A stretch of DNA of 64,000 nucleotides, taken from Streptomyces sp. Z26. Lineage in GTDB: Bacteria > Actinomycetota > Actinomycetes > Streptomycetales > Streptomycetaceae. Location of the stretch: positions 1,311,501 through 1,375,500 of the forward strand of contig NZ_RCHV01000002.1 of the NCBI RefSeq assembly GCF_003665095.1, read 5' to 3'. Shown here one piece after another: positions 1 through 9,393 of the stretch; the stretch's first letter is position 1, and each line of letters opens with the position of its first letter. The notes beneath the pieces were generated by a model. The model did not search any database and was not told the origin of the DNA. It saw only the letters and a program-made list of their open reading frames with translations. A program made the position numbers and the translations under genes.

Positions 1-31
1 CGGAATCCCCAACTCCGCCGCGACCAGGGCG

Positions 32-54
32 TTGTCAGTGGGCGGCGGTACTCT
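32..54 (+). promoter_or_regulatory. RecA-NDp (PafBC-type) DNA-damage promoter
   Basis: TTGTCAGTG (32-40), exactly 8 bp, then TACTCT (49-54). This is the actinobacterial RecA-independent damage promoter, consensus TTGTCAGTG-N8-TAnnnT, which PafBC activates in mycobacteria. Transcription would start near 60, about 40 bp before the 102 start codon. Role is inferred from the motif. Confidence 0.8.
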
Positions 55-101
55 TGGAGTAGTTCACAGCAGCGGAATCCCTGGCCCGTGGAGGTCCGAA
101 G

Positions 102-455
102 ATGGCGACTGCCCGCCCCCTGACGAAGCGCCCGCCGACGCACCGTTCCGCATCGAAGTCCACGCCGAAGACACCCCGTTCGACACGTTCCGTGTCCGTC
201 CAGTGCCCGCTGTCGGCGCCGAAGGTGCCGCTCCCCGCCGGGCAGCCCCGCGAGTGGTACGAGACGCACAACCGCCAGCTGAAGGCGATGCGGCTGGCGA
301 TAGCCCTGCTCGACTCGGGGGTCTACACCCCGGCCCGCGCCACGGACCAGCGCATCAGCGGCACCGCGGCCCGCATCGGTGTGCGCCCGCCGTCGCGCGC
401 CACGTGCCGACTGGTCCGCTCGTTCCTGCCGACGCTCGGGGGCTGCGCGCGCTAG
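102..455 (+). CDS. small basic protein, DNA-damage-promoter driven, function unknown
   Basis: A 117-residue protein with no domain I recognise. The first 45 residues are rich in Pro, Arg, Ser and Thr and look disordered. Residues about 48-85 (WYETHNRQLKAMRLAIALLD and following) look helical and contain the only acidic residues. ATG 102 has a good Shine-Dalgarno, GGAGG at 90-94, and sits about 40 bp downstream of the predicted RecA-NDp start, which is the best evidence that it is a real gene. Induction by DNA damage is inferred from the promoter. Codon use is typical of the neighbourhood. The Arg-rich tail and small size would suit a nucleic-acid or protein partner, but nothing proves this. 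Confidence 0.72.
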   Translation: MATARPLTKRPPTHRSASKSTPKTPRSTRSVSVQCPLSAPKVPLPAGQPREWYETHNRQLKAMRLAIALLDSGVYTPARATDQRISGTAARIGVRPPSRATCRLVRSFLPTLGGCAR

Positions 456-627
456 GCGATGTCCGGGGCGATGTGCCCGCCCGTCCGTCGTACGGTCGCC
501 GTGGTGGCGGCCGCACGGCGGACGGGCGGGCGTTGTCCGACCCCTCGGGCAGGATCGTCGGCGGGCCCGTGCCACGGGTCCGTGGACCCCGCGCCCGTGC
601 GGGGCCGGTGCCCACGGAGGGGTGCTC

Positions 628-1077
628 ATGACGACCACGTTGCAGCTGACGATCGACTGCGCGGACCCGGCGCGGCTGGTGCGCTTCTGGGCGACCGCGC
701 TCGGGTACGAGCCGGAGGCCCCGCCGGAGGGCTTCCCCGACTGGCGGGCGTACTGGCTCCACCTGGGCGTCCCCGAGGAGGAGTTGGGCGAGGGCGACTG
801 CGCCGACTCGGTGGTGGACCCGACGGGCGCCGGGCCCCGCGTGTGGTTCCAGCAGGTGCCGGAGGGCAAGTCCGGGAAGAACCGGCTGCACCTCGACCTG
901 AAGGTGGGCGGCGGCCGTTCCGTCCCGCTGGAGACGCGCAGGGAGCGGGTCGACGCCGAGGTGGCGCGGTTGCTCGCGGCGGGCGCGAGCCGTCTGCGGG
1001 TGCTGTCCACCGACGGCCTCGACCACTACGCGGTGACGCTGCGGGACCCCGAGGGCAACGAGTTCTGCGTCTGCTGA
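628..1077 (+). CDS. VOC / glyoxalase-like domain protein
   Basis: A 149-residue single-domain protein of the vicinal oxygen chelate fold. It shows the usual VOC layout: an N-terminal strand and helix (LTIDCADPARLVRFWATALGY), a central FQ-VPE-K-KNR-HLDL segment, and the C-terminal DPEGNEFCVC strand. The HLDL histidine and the terminal Glu of DPEGNEF are in the positions that bind metal in active members. The family includes glyoxalases, resistance proteins and dioxygenases, so substrate cannot be assigned. ATG 628 is chosen over upstream frames because GGAGG lies at 616-620 and the VOC homology begins there. It stands alone and converges on the next gene. Confidence 0.85.
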   Translation: MTTTLQLTIDCADPARLVRFWATALGYEPEAPPEGFPDWRAYWLHLGVPEEELGEGDCADSVVDPTGAGPRVWFQQVPEGKSGKNRLHLDLKVGGGRSVPLETRRERVDAEVARLLAAGASRLRVLSTDGLDHYAVTLRDPEGNEFCVC

Positions 1078-1165
1078 CCCCGTACGCCCGTCGCCGTGAG
1101 CCCGCCCCCCGTGCGCCCGTCGCCGCCCGTGCCGGGGGCGGTCCCGGCACGGGCGCGGCGGCGGG

Positions 1166-2815
1166 TCAGCCCAGGGCGGCCACGCGGTCGCGGTAGCCGC
1201 GCACGGATGCCGCGTCCCGGTACGGCTCCAGCCGCCGCTCGAAGTCCCGTACGTACTCGTGCGCGCGGGTCGAGCGCATCTCCGTCGCCTGCTGGGCCGC
1301 CTCCGCGCCCAGCGCGCACGCCTGGTCCACCTCGCCCAGCGCCAGCCGCGCCGTCGCGAGCACCACCCGGCAGAAGAGGCGGCTGCGCGCGAACCCGGCG
1401 CCGCGCAGCTGGAGGGAGCGCTCGGCGTGCTGCGCCGCCGCACGGTACTGCTGGAGGTCCCGGTGGCAGTGCCCGAACTCGTCGGCGAGCTGCGCCTCGT
1501 CGAAGAACCGCGCCCACGGCGGCACGTCCTCGCCCGGCCGGGCCGCCTCCAGCGACCGTTCCGCGCGGGCCAGCGACGTCGTGCAGGCCCGCACCTCGTT
1601 CAGCACCCCGTGCCCGCGCGCCTCGGCGGCGTGCAGCAGCGCCTGCACGGCGGGCGGCGCCGCCGCGCCGACGCCCTGCTGCGCGACCCGCGCCAGCTGC
1701 ACGGCCTCCCGGCCGTGCCCCAGGTACACCGCCTGCCGGCTCATCGTGACCAGCACGTAGCTGCCGTACGCGCGGTCTCCCGCGGCCTGCGCCAGCCGCA
1801 GCGCCTGCACGAAGTACCGCTGCGCGAGCCCGTGCGCCGCGATGTCGTACGACGTCCAGCCCGCCAGCCGGGTCAGGTCCGCGACCGCCGCGAAGAGGCG
1901 GCGCCCTGCCTGCTCGCCGTAGACGCCGCGGAGCAGCGGCTCGGCCTCGTGCTCCAGGTACCGCACCAGCGCCTGCCGGGCGTGGCCGCCGCCGTACGCG
2001 TGGTCGAGGGTGCGGAACAGGTCCCCTACGGAACGGAGCGCGGCGATGTCGCCGTTGGTGACGCGCAGGCCCGGCCCGCGCTCGATGCGGTCGAGGAGCG
2101 GCACCGCGGGCACCGGCATCCGCACCGGCGCACCACCGGCACCCGCCGGACCCGGACCGCCCGGCCCCCGCCCCGCGAGCGGCACCCCGGCGCCGCGCGC
2201 CTGCGCGGGCACCCGTACGGGCCCCTCGCCGGGCCGCCCCGCGGCACCGTCCGCGCGCCCGTCGGCCTTCCCCGGGTCCGTCCGCGCGCCGGGCACGGCC
2301 GGGCCGCCGCCCGGCTCCGGCCCGCGCGCCACGCGCTCGTCGGCCCGGCCGATGAGCCAGTCGCGGCTGGGCACCACCAGCCCGGCCGGGGTGAAGGCGA
2401 TCTTGCGCAGCTCGGCGTGGCTCCCGGAGTCCTTCCGCCACAGCCCGCTCACGATGTCGACGGCCTCCACGGGCGTCGCCGCGAACTCCAGGCCCGCGTA
2501 GACCGGCGCGCACGCGTCGAGCCCCAGGTCCTGCGCGGACAGCCGCCGCCCCAGCCGCCGCGTGAACACCTCCGCGATCAGCGCGGGCGTCGTCCCGCGC
2601 GGCTGCTGGCCGCGCAGCCAGCGGGTCACGGACGTCTTGTCGTAACGCAGGTCGAGACCGTGCTCCAGGCCGAGTTGGTCCACGCGCCGGGCGAGACCGG
2701 CGTTGGAGAACCCGGCCTCCGCGATCAGCGCGGCGAGCTGGCGGTTGGGAGTGCGCTGCTGGGTCGAGCCCCCAGGTCGTTCCGTCGTCATCAGCTTTAC
2801 GGTCTCCTGCCTCAC
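1166..2815 (-). CDS. NsdA-like TPR transcriptional regulator
   Basis: 549 residues. The N-terminal 120 residues carry the block typical of NsdA-type proteins: RQLAALIAEAGFSNAGLARR, then LDLRYDKTSVTRWLRGQQPRG, a helix-turn-helix-like region. After a Gly/Pro/Ala-rich low-complexity linker (about 165-240) comes a long helical part (245-545) of degenerate TPR repeats. NsdA of S. coelicolor is a negative regulator of antibiotic production and sporulation; this gene is a paralogue type, not necessarily its orthologue. The start is MRQETVKLMTTERPG at 2815, with MTTERPG at 2791 as the alternative. It is divergent from lipB, with a short shared upstream region. Confidence 0.82.
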   Translation of the reverse strand: MRQETVKLMTTERPGGSTQQRTPNRQLAALIAEAGFSNAGLARRVDQLGLEHGLDLRYDKTSVTRWLRGQQPRGTTPALIAEVFTRRLGRRLSAQDLGLDACAPVYAGLEFAATPVEAVDIVSGLWRKDSGSHAELRKIAFTPAGLVVPSRDWLIGRADERVARGPEPGGGPAVPGARTDPGKADGRADGAAGRPGEGPVRVPAQARGAGVPLAGRGPGGPGPAGAGGAPVRMPVPAVPLLDRIERGPGLRVTNGDIAALRSVGDLFRTLDHAYGGGHARQALVRYLEHEAEPLLRGVYGEQAGRRLFAAVADLTRLAGWTSYDIAAHGLAQRYFVQALRLAQAAGDRAYGSYVLVTMSRQAVYLGHGREAVQLARVAQQGVGAAAPPAVQALLHAAEARGHGVLNEVRACTTSLARAERSLEAARPGEDVPPWARFFDEAQLADEFGHCHRDLQQYRAAAQHAERSLQLRGAGFARSRLFCRVVLATARLALGEVDQACALGAEAAQQATEMRSTRAHEYVRDFERRLEPYRDAASVRGYRDRVAALG

Positions 2816-2995
2816 GGCTTGCGGCAGACGCCGGGGCGCCCTGCTGGAACGGCGCGAATGTAATGGCCGGCGCCCCCGCGCAGGCCCCCTCCCAGCGGGT
2901 ATTCATCCATACGTGTGAGGCGATGCCCGAAAGCCCCCGCGGTCCCGGCCACCCGTACAGTTGCACCCGTGCGCGACGGACATGAGGGAGCTGCG

Positions 2996-3766
2996 ATGAA
3001 CGGGTTGCGCTTTGTGACGCTGGGACTGGGCCCGGAGGCGGTCGAGTACACCGAGGCGCTGGCCGAGCAGCGGCGCGTGCACGAGGCCCGGGTCGCGGAC
3101 GAGGTCCCGGACACCTGTCTCCTGCTGGAACACCAGCCGGTGTACACCGCGGGCCGCCGCACCGAGGACAGCGAACGCCCCCTCGACGGCACCCCCGTGG
3201 TCGACGTCGACCGCGGCGGCAAGATCACCTGGCACGGCCCCGGACAGCTGGTGGGCTACCCGATCCTGCGGCTGCCGCGCCCCGTCGACGTCGTCGCGCA
3301 CGTACGGCGCCTGGAGGAGGCCCTGATCGGGGTCTGCGCCGAGTTCGGCCTGCCGACCACCCGCATCGAGGGCCGCAGCGGCGTCTGGGTCCTCGGGGAG
3401 CCGAAGCAGGAACTCGGCGGCCTGGCCCTGGACTTCGACCCGCGGCGGGACGACGAGTTCGACGCGCGCCTCAGCGGCCCCGAGTACGCCCCGTCGAACG
3501 CGGGCCAGCGCGGCGAGGACCGCAAGCTGGTGAACATCGGCATCCGCGTCGCCCGGGGCGTCACCATGCACGGCTTCGCGCTCAACTGCGACTCGGACAA
3601 CACCTCGTACGACCGGATCGTGCCCTGCGGCATCCGCGACGCGGGGGTCACCTCGCTGTCGGAGGAGCTGGGCAGGAATGTTTCCGTCCCGGATGTGCTT
3701 CCAGTGGTGGAGAGGCACCTGCGCACGGTGCTGGAGTCACCGGCGCCGCTGCCCCGCGCCGTCTGA
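2996..3766 (+). CDS. lipB: lipoyl(octanoyl) transferase LipB
   Basis: 256 residues. LipB moves octanoate from octanoyl-ACP to the lipoyl domains of 2-oxoacid dehydrogenases and the glycine cleavage H protein. The family motifs are in order: [38 protein letters not shown], Lys177 in [12 protein letters not shown] and the acyl-carrying Cys211 in [14 protein letters not shown], so the Cys/Lys dyad is complete. ATG 2996 has GAGGGA just upstream and matches the usual N-terminus; the open frame runs further upstream but that part is not LipB-like. lipA follows 72 bp downstream, so both are probably one transcription unit. Confidence 0.97.
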   Translation: MNGLRFVTLGLGPEAVEYTEALAEQRRVHEARVADEVPDTCLLLEHQPVYTAGRRTEDSERPLDGTPVVDVDRGGKITWHGPGQLVGYPILRLPRPVDVVAHVRRLEEALIGVCAEFGLPTTRIEGRSGVWVLGEPKQELGGLALDFDPRRDDEFDARLSGPEYAPSNAGQRGEDRKLVNIGIRVARGVTMHGFALNCDSDNTSYDRIVPCGIRDAGVTSLSEELGRNVSVPDVLPVVERHLRTVLESPAPLPRAV

Positions 3767-3838
3767 GCCGCACAAGCACAGGCGTACGCTGTGAGAAGCC
3801 GATGAATCGAAAGTACGTAGGTACGTAGGGAGCCGGAC

Positions 3839-4777
3839 GTGTCCGCTGTCGCACCCGACGGTCGCAAGATGCTCCGCCTGGAGGTCCGCAACAGCGAGAC
3901 CCCCATCGAGCGCAAGCCCGAGTGGATCAAGACCCGCGCGAAAATGGGTCCGGAGTACAACGCGCTCCAGAGCCTCGTGAAGCGCGAGGGCCTGCACACG
4001 GTGTGCCAGGAGGCGGGCTGCCCCAACATCTTCGAGTGCTGGGAGGACCGCGAGGCCACGTTCCTCATCGGCGGCGAGCAGTGCACCCGGCGCTGCGACT
4101 TCTGCCAGATCGACACCGGCAAGCCCGCCGAGCTGGACCGCGACGAGCCGCGCCGCGTGGCCGAGTCCGTGCAGCAGATGGAGCTGCGGTACGCGACGAT
4201 CACCGGCGTCGCCCGCGACGACCTGGACGACGGCGGCGCCTGGCTCTACGCGGAGACCGTGCGGCAGATCCACGGCCTCATGCCGGACACCGGCGTCGAG
4301 CTGCTGATCCCGGACTTCAACGCCGTCCCGGAGCAGCTGGCCGAGGTCTTCTCGTCCCGCCCCGAGGTGCTCGCGCACAACGTCGAGACGGTGCCGCGGA
4401 TCTTCAAGCGCATCCGTCCCGCGTTCCGCTACGAGCGCTCGCTGGAGGTCATCACCAAGGCGCGCGAGGACGGGCTGGTCACCAAGTCCAACCTGATCCT
4501 GGGCCTCGGCGAGACCCGCGAGGAGGTCAGCCAGGCGCTGCGCGACCTGCACGACGCGGGCTGCGAGCTGATCACCATCACCCAGTACCTCCGCCCGACG
4601 CCCCGGCACCACCCCGTCGAACGCTGGGTGAAGCCCGACGAGTTCGTCGAGCTCCAGCAGGAGGCGGAGGAGATCGGCTACGCCGGTGTCATGTCCGGCC
4701 CGCTGGTCCGCTCCTCGTACCGCGCGGGACGGCTCTACCAGCAGGCCGTGGCGGCCCGCGGCGCGCGGGTCGCGTGA
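3839..4777 (+). CDS. lipA: lipoyl synthase LipA
   Basis: 312 residues. This radical-SAM enzyme inserts two sulfurs into the protein-bound octanoyl group made by LipB. Both iron-sulfur sites are intact: the auxiliary cluster Cys56, Cys61 and Cys67 ([12 protein letters not shown]) and the radical-SAM cluster Cys82, Cys86 and Cys89 (CTRRCDFC). The C-terminal RSSYRAG segment holds the serine that ligates the auxiliary cluster in the family. The GTG start at 3839 follows an AGGGAG ribosome site. Length matches other actinobacterial LipA. It acts in the cytoplasm, directly after lipB in the operon. Confidence 0.98.
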   Translation: MSAVAPDGRKMLRLEVRNSETPIERKPEWIKTRAKMGPEYNALQSLVKREGLHTVCQEAGCPNIFECWEDREATFLIGGEQCTRRCDFCQIDTGKPAELDRDEPRRVAESVQQMELRYATITGVARDDLDDGGAWLYAETVRQIHGLMPDTGVELLIPDFNAVPEQLAEVFSSRPEVLAHNVETVPRIFKRIRPAFRYERSLEVITKAREDGLVTKSNLILGLGETREEVSQALRDLHDAGCELITITQYLRPTPRHHPVERWVKPDEFVELQQEAEEIGYAGVMSGPLVRSSYRAGRLYQQAVAARGARVA

Positions 4778-4887
4778 GCTTCGCCTCAAGCGTTCTCCTT
4801 GGTTTGATTCTCCTGACATCCGCTGGTAACAACATTCCGTGAGGGTGGAATCACCCGTTGCCATGCCATCCGAAGGGGACGATCTGA

Positions 4888-5058
4888 ATGCGTACGACGC
4901 TGCGCGCGCTGGAAGGACTGCTGCTGAGCGGCGGACAGCGGACCGCACGCCGTAACGCCTGGACGGCGGTCCTGGACGACCGTCGGCGGGCGACCGCGCG
5001 AGCCGAGGTGCAGCACGTACTGGACGCCCGTACGGAGGCTGTGCGGCGGCCCGTCTAG
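4888..5058 (+). CDS. conserved small protein between lipA and the DUF4191 gene
   Basis: 56 codons: MRTTLRALEGLLLSGGQRTA, then a highly charged Arg/Ala helical stretch ending RTEAVRRPV. ATG 4888 follows a GAAGGGGAC ribosome site, and the frame closes with TAG at 5056-5058. A small gene of this kind sits at the same place in S. coelicolor (from memory, SCO2195), which argues that it is real. It is probably one amphipathic helix, with no membrane segment and no signal peptide. Function unknown. Confidence 0.72.
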   Translation: MRTTLRALEGLLLSGGQRTARRNAWTAVLDDRRRATARAEVQHVLDARTEAVRRPV

Positions 5059-5127
5059 GGGCGCCGGTGAGGGTCGCCGCCGAGGGGTGAGCTCGTCCAC
5101 TCGGCGGGGACACGTAAACTTCCTCCC

Positions 5128-5817
5128 ATGGCGAGGAAGGAAACATCCGAGAATCCAGGGCGGCTCAAGCAGATCGCCCTGACGTACAAGATGACCCGGC
5201 GTGCCGACCGGTGGATCGGCTGGATTCTTGCCGGCGTGGGGCTCGTCACCTTCGGTGTCCTCCTCGCGATCGGCTTCCTGATCGGGCACCCGGTCTACCT
5301 GGGCATCCTGGGCTTCCTGTTGGCGTTCCTCGCGATGGCGATCGTCTTCGGACGGCGCGCCGAGCGAGCGGCGTTCGGGCAGATGGAGGGCCAGCCGGGA
5401 GCCGCGGCGGCGGTACTGGAGAACATCGGCCGTGGCTGGAACGTGACGCCCGCCGTCGCGATCAACCGCCAGCAGGACGTCATCCACCGCGCCGTCGGCA
5501 AGGCGGGCATCGTGCTGATCGGCGAGGGCAACCCCAACCGTGTACGGTCCCTGCTCGCGTCCGAGAAGAAGCGCATGGCGCGCGTCGTCTCCGAGGTGCC
5601 GGTGCACGACATGATCGTGGGCAACGAAGAGGGCCAGGTCCCGCTGAAGAAGCTCCGGTCGAAGATGTTCAAGCTGCCGCGGGTGCTCGCCGGACCGCAG
5701 GTCACCGAGACCAACGACCGGCTGCGGGCGATGGGTGACCTGATGAAGAACATGCCGATCCCGAAGGGCCCGATGCCCAAGGGCATGCGGATGCCGAGGG
5801 GGCAGGGCGGCCGCTGA
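5128..5817 (+). CDS. DUF4191 integral membrane protein
   Basis: 229 residues. Two close transmembrane helices (about 30-52 and 56-76) make a hairpin, followed by a large cytoplasmic domain (80-215) containing GRGWNVTPAVAINRQQDVIHR, VLIGEG and KKLRSKMFKLPRVL. The tail is rich in Met, Pro and Lys (MPIPKGPMPKGMRMPRG). This is the actinobacterial DUF4191 architecture, whose function is unknown. Its place between lipA and the RDD gene is conserved in Streptomyces. ATG 5128 is the natural start because the basic N-terminus precedes the first helix. It converges on the RDD gene across a hairpin. Confidence 0.9.
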   Translation: MARKETSENPGRLKQIALTYKMTRRADRWIGWILAGVGLVTFGVLLAIGFLIGHPVYLGILGFLLAFLAMAIVFGRRAERAAFGQMEGQPGAAAAVLENIGRGWNVTPAVAINRQQDVIHRAVGKAGIVLIGEGNPNRVRSLLASEKKRMARVVSEVPVHDMIVGNEEGQVPLKKLRSKMFKLPRVLAGPQVTETNDRLRAMGDLMKNMPIPKGPMPKGMRMPRGQGGR

Positions 5818-5833
5818 GCCGTACCGGGCACGG

Positions 5834-5855
5834 CCCCTCCGGTCCGCCGGAGGGG
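5834..5855. terminator. bidirectional hairpin terminator
   Basis: CCCCTCCGG, 4-nt loop, CCGGAGGGG: a perfect 9-bp stem starting 17 bp after the DUF4191 stop, between two convergent genes. There is no U-tract, as is usual in Streptomyces. Confidence 0.7.
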
Positions 5856-5990
5856 TACGGGCGCACCACGCGGTGCCGGACACGTACGCGGGACGAGGCG
5901 TACGGGGGCGGGCGCGCGAGGGGCGCCCGTTTCGCGCGCGGGGAGCCGGTCGGGGGCGGGGTCGGCCGGTCGGGGCGGGGTGGCCGGGGG

Positions 5991-6461
5991 TTACATCCGG
6001 ACCTGTACGGCGCCGGCGAGCCGGTCGTGCAGCCCGCGGCCGTCGCGGTCCCAGACCAGCGCGGGGAGCGCGAGACCCAGCAGCACCGTACGGACCAGCA
6101 CGCGCCACGGCACGAGCCGCCCGCCACCGTCGGCGGCGACGACGCGCAGCCCGAGCAGCCGCTTGCCGGGCGTGCAGCCGACCGTGCCCACCGTGAGCAG
6201 GCTCATCAGCAGGAACACGGCGAGCGTCCAGGTGTCCGCGGCGGCCAGGTCCCGGTCGGCCAGCAGCCCGTAACCGATGAGGCCGGACATGCCCCAGTCG
6301 ACGAAGATGGCCGCGAAGCGCCGCCCGAGCGGCGCGACCGAGCCCGCGCCCTCGCGCGGGAGGCCGAGGCGTTCCCCCCGGTAGCCGAAGTCCGCGCCCA
6401 TGCTCTCGGCGGCGGCACGCGGGCCGGAGAGCCACGATCCGATCGCTTCCCTGTTGTCCAC
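5991..6461 (-). CDS. RDD family membrane protein
   Basis: 156 residues starting at GTG 6461 (VDNREAIGSWLSGP). The upstream part of the open frame is Arg/Pro-rich and unlike any RDD protein. The RDD domain begins with PLGRRFAAIFVDW and has three hydrophobic helices: about residues 46-64, 72-95 and 120-138. Conserved features include the GCTPGKRLLGLRVV loop and the C-terminal DRDGRGLHDRLAGAVQV. Some RDD proteins have been linked to ion transport, but most have no known role. It is divergent from glnA, and the shared upstream region carries the GlnR sites. Confidence 0.88.
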   Translation of the reverse strand: MDNREAIGSWLSGPRAAAESMGADFGYRGERLGLPREGAGSVAPLGRRFAAIFVDWGMSGLIGYGLLADRDLAAADTWTLAVFLLMSLLTVGTVGCTPGKRLLGLRVVAADGGGRLVPWRVLVRTVLLGLALPALVWDRDGRGLHDRLAGAVQVRM

Positions 6462-6576
6462 GCGTCCACGGTATCGCGGCGGAGATCGGCCTCGCGGGCG
6501 GAGTAGGGCCGTACGACCAGGGGCGGACCGTACGACCGGAGGGGGCCCGTACGAAGCGCGCCGGACGGACCGTCCG

Positions 6577-6615
6577 GTTAACATCGGCGAAACGAACGGG
6601 TCATGCCCGAGAAAT
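6577..6615 (+). promoter_or_regulatory. tandem GlnR box upstream of glnA
   Basis: Two GlnR half-site pairs in regular register: (G)TTAAC-n6-GAAAC at 6577-6593, six bases, then GTCAT-n6-GAAAT at 6600-6615. This fits the Streptomyces consensus gTnAc-n6-GaAAc repeated with n6 spacing. It lies about 120 bp upstream of glnA. GlnR is expected to activate glnA under nitrogen limitation. Confidence 0.88.
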
Positions 6616-6733
6616 GCCCTCTGCCTATGGTCGGGCACCAGCGCGGCGCCGTACGGACTCCTCGTGACCGTACGGGTCAGGCGCTCCGAGGCAGCAAGCC
6701 CGTCCCCTCGCGGCGGGACACAGGAGGAGTGGG

Positions 6734-8149
6734 ATGTTCCAGAACGCCGACGAGGCCCAGGGGTACATCGCGGACAACGACGTGAAGTTCGTCGATGTCC
6801 GCTTCTGCGATCTGCCGGGCATCATGCAGCACTTCACGATCCCGGCCGAAACGTTCGACCCGGGCGAGAGCCTGATGTTCGACGGCTCGTCGATCCGCGG
6901 CTTCCAGGCCATCCACGAGTCCGACATGGCGCTCGTACCGGACCTGTCGACGGCCCGCGTGGACGCGTTCCGCAGGGACAAGACGCTCAACATCAACTTC
7001 TTCATCCACGACCCGATCACCGGCGAGCAGTACAGCCGCGACCCGCGGAACGTGGCGAAGAAGGCCGAGGCGTACCTCGCCTCCTCCGGCATCGCGGACA
7101 CCGCGTTCTTCGGCCCCGAGGCCGAGTTCTACGTCTTCGACGACGTGCGCTTCGAGACCAAGGCCAACGCGGGCTACTACCACATCGACTCCGAGGCGGG
7201 CGCCTGGAACACCGGCGCGGTCGAGGACGGCGGCAACCGCGGCTACAAGGTCCGCTACAAGGGCGGCTACTTCCCCGCCCCGCCCGTCGACCACTTCGCG
7301 GACCTCCGCGCGGAGATCTCCCTGGAGCTGATGAAGAACGGCCTCGAGGTCGAGCGCCAGCACCACGAGGTCGGCACCGCGGGCCAGGCGGAGATCAACT
7401 ACAAGTTCAACACCCTCCTCGCCGCCGCCGACGACCTGATGCTCTTCAAGTACATCGTGAAGAACGTCGCCTGGCGCAACGGCAAGACCGCCACCTTCAT
7501 GCCGAAGCCGATCTTCGGCGACAACGGCTCGGGCATGCACGTACACCAGTCGCTGTGGAACGGCGGCGAGCCCCTCTTCTACGACGAGCAGGGCTACGCG
7601 GGCCTCTCCGACACCGCCCGCTTCTACATCGGCGGCATCCTCAAGCACGCCCCCTCGCTGCTGGCGTTCACGAACCCGACGGTGAACTCGTACCACCGCC
7701 TGGTCCCCGGCTTCGAGGCCCCGGTCAACCTGGTCTACTCGCAGCGCAACCGCTCGGCCGCGATGCGCATCCCGATCACGGGCGCCAACCCGAAGGCCAA
7801 GCGCGTCGAGTTCCGCGCCCCGGACCCGTCGTCGAACCCGTACCTCGCGTTCTCGGCGCTGCTGCTCGCGGGCCTGGACGGCGTCAAGAACAAGATCGAG
7901 CCGGCCGAGCCGATCGACAAGGACCTCTACGAGCTGGCCCCGGAGGAGCACGCGGGCGTCCCGCAGGTCCCCACCTCGCTCCCCGCGGTCCTGGAGGCCC
8001 TGGAGGCGGACAACGAGTACCTCCAGGCGGGCGGCGTCTTCACCTCGGACCTGATCGAGACGTGGATCGACTACAAGCGCACCCACGAGATCGCCCCGAT
8101 GCAACTGCGCCCGCACCCGCACGAGTTCGAGCTGTACTTCGACATCTGA
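6734..8149 (+). CDS. glnA: glutamine synthetase type I (GlnA), adenylylation-controlled
   Basis: 471 residues. It makes glutamine from glutamate, ammonia and ATP in the cytoplasm as a dodecamer. Motifs in order: [10 protein letters not shown] (about 52), the metal-binding [20 protein letters not shown], the ATP site [14 protein letters not shown], and [10 protein letters not shown] with the [17 protein letters not shown] arginine site. Tyr399 in DLYELAPEE is the adenylylation site, which GlnE (encoded at 45466-48603) should modify. ATG 6734 follows an AGGAG ribosome site. A tandem GlnR box upstream and a strong hairpin downstream make it a single-gene unit. Confidence 0.98.
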   Translation: MFQNADEAQGYIADNDVKFVDVRFCDLPGIMQHFTIPAETFDPGESLMFDGSSIRGFQAIHESDMALVPDLSTARVDAFRRDKTLNINFFIHDPITGEQYSRDPRNVAKKAEAYLASSGIADTAFFGPEAEFYVFDDVRFETKANAGYYHIDSEAGAWNTGAVEDGGNRGYKVRYKGGYFPAPPVDHFADLRAEISLELMKNGLEVERQHHEVGTAGQAEINYKFNTLLAAADDLMLFKYIVKNVAWRNGKTATFMPKPIFGDNGSGMHVHQSLWNGGEPLFYDEQGYAGLSDTARFYIGGILKHAPSLLAFTNPTVNSYHRLVPGFEAPVNLVYSQRNRSAAMRIPITGANPKAKRVEFRAPDPSSNPYLAFSALLLAGLDGVKNKIEPAEPIDKDLYELAPEEHAGVPQVPTSLPAVLEALEADNEYLQAGGVFTSDLIETWIDYKRTHEIAPMQLRPHPHEFELYFDI

Positions 8150-8165
8150 GCCGCGGATTCCGCAC

Positions 8166-8201
8166 GAAGGCCGTCACTCCCGCTCCGGGGTGGCGGCCTT
8201 C
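8166..8201 (+). terminator. glnA terminator hairpin
   Basis: GAAGGCCGTCACTCC pairs with GGGGTGGCGGCCTTC (two G-U pairs, small loop), starting 16 bp after the glnA stop. It would form a very stable 15-bp stem. Confidence 0.8.
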
Positions 8202-8406
8202 GGCGTGGCCCGGGTACGGGTCGGCGGAGCGCCTGGTCCACGGGCACCGGCTTCAGCCCGTGCTGCCGCGCAACGTACGCAATTCTCGTCACAATGACGA
8301 CAAGCGTCCGTCCCACCCTCACCCACCACCTCCGGTCGGCAGGGCGTCGACATCCATGTGTTCGGATGGGGGCGTTGGTCGTGGGGAACGTGGTGGGAGG
8401 CGTGGA

Positions 8407-9393
8407 GTGATCGGGATTCGGGAGATCGAGGACGCGGCCGAGCGGATCGCGGGGCATGTGGTGCGTACGCCGACGGTGCCCGCGCCGGGTTTGTCCGGGC
8501 TGCTCGGGGTGCCGGTGGTGGCGAAGCTGGAACTGCTCCAGCGCACCGGCTCGTTCAAGGCCCGGGGCGCGACGGCGAAGCTGCTGTCGCTGGACGGGGA
8601 CGCCCGCGCGGCCGGGGTGGTCGCGGTCAGCGGCGGCAACCACGCGATCTCCGTCGCCGTCATGGCCGAGGCGCTGGGGGTGGCGGCGACCGTGGTGATG
8701 CCGAAGGCCGCGCCCGCGTACGCGGTGGAGACGGCCGAGGCCGCCGGGGCGGTGGTGCGGCTGACGGACACGATGGACGGCGCGTTCGACCTGATGGCGC
8801 GGTTGCAGGCGGAGGGGGCGACGCTGGTGCACCCCTTCGACGACCCCGTGGTGCTCGCCGGGCAGGGCACCGCCGGGCTGGAGTTCGCCGAGGACGTGGC
8901 CGCGACGGACGGCGTGCCGACGGACGGTGTGCCGACGGACGTGCTGGTGAGCGTCGGGGGCGGGGCGCTGATCTCGGGTGTCGCGGCGGCGTTCCGGGCG
9001 CGGCTGCCGGGCGTACGGATCTGGGGTGTGGAGACCGAGGGCGCGGAGGCCATGTCGCGGGCGCTGGCGGCGGGCGGGCCGAGGCCGGTGGAACTGTCGT
9101 CGATCGTGACGACGTTGAGCGCGCCGACCGTCTCGGAACTGACGTACGCGCACGTGTCCGCGCTGGTCGAGGACGTGCTCGTGGTGCCGGACCGCGAGGC
9201 GGTGCAGGGCACGCTGGACCTCGCGCGGCACGGGAAGGTGTGGGCCGAACCCGCGGCGGGGTGCCTGCTTCCGGCGGCCCGGCGCGTACGCGAACGGGTC
9301 GGCGGTGACGTCCGGTTGGGCCTCGTGCTGTGCGGCGGCAACGCGGCACCGGGCGACGTGTTCGCCTGGTCGGAGCGGTTCGGGCTGCGCTGA
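8407..9393 (+). CDS. serine/threonine dehydratase-like PLP enzyme
   Basis: 328 residues of fold-type II PLP enzyme, in the threonine dehydratase/serine racemase branch. Lys51 in RTGSFKARGA is the Schiff-base lysine, SGGNHAIS holds the cofactor's 3-hydroxyl, and VSVGGGALISG is the phosphate-binding Gly loop. There is no C-terminal ACT-like domain, so it is not the allosteric biosynthetic IlvA form. GTG 8407 is chosen because GGAGG (8396-8400) sits 6 bp before it and the homology starts there. A short in-frame repeat, TDGVPTDGVPTD near residue 170, is unusual. Likely roles are amino-acid degradation or racemisation; the substrate is not decidable from sequence. Confidence 0.88.
   Translation: MIGIREIEDAAERIAGHVVRTPTVPAPGLSGLLGVPVVAKLELLQRTGSFKARGATAKLLSLDGDARAAGVVAVSGGNHAISVAVMAEALGVAATVVMPKAAPAYAVETAEAAGAVVRLTDTMDGAFDLMARLQAEGATLVHPFDDPVVLAGQGTAGLEFAEDVAATDGVPTDGVPTDVLVSVGGGALISGVAAAFRARLPGVRIWGVETEGAEAMSRALAAGGPRPVELSSIVTTLSAPTVSELTYAHVSALVEDVLVVPDREAVQGTLDLARHGKVWAEPAAGCLLPAARRVRERVGGDVRLGLVLCGGNAAPGDVFAWSERFGLR

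Noticed and set aside
1026..2966. Long open frame antisense to and overlapping the NsdA-like gene
   Set aside because: Composition is Arg/Ala/Gly-rich with no domain. It is a by-product of high third-position G+C in the true gene in another frame.
6677..8122. 481-codon open frame antisense to glnA
   Set aside because: Exactly mirrors glnA; Val/Arg/Asp-rich with no recognisable motif.
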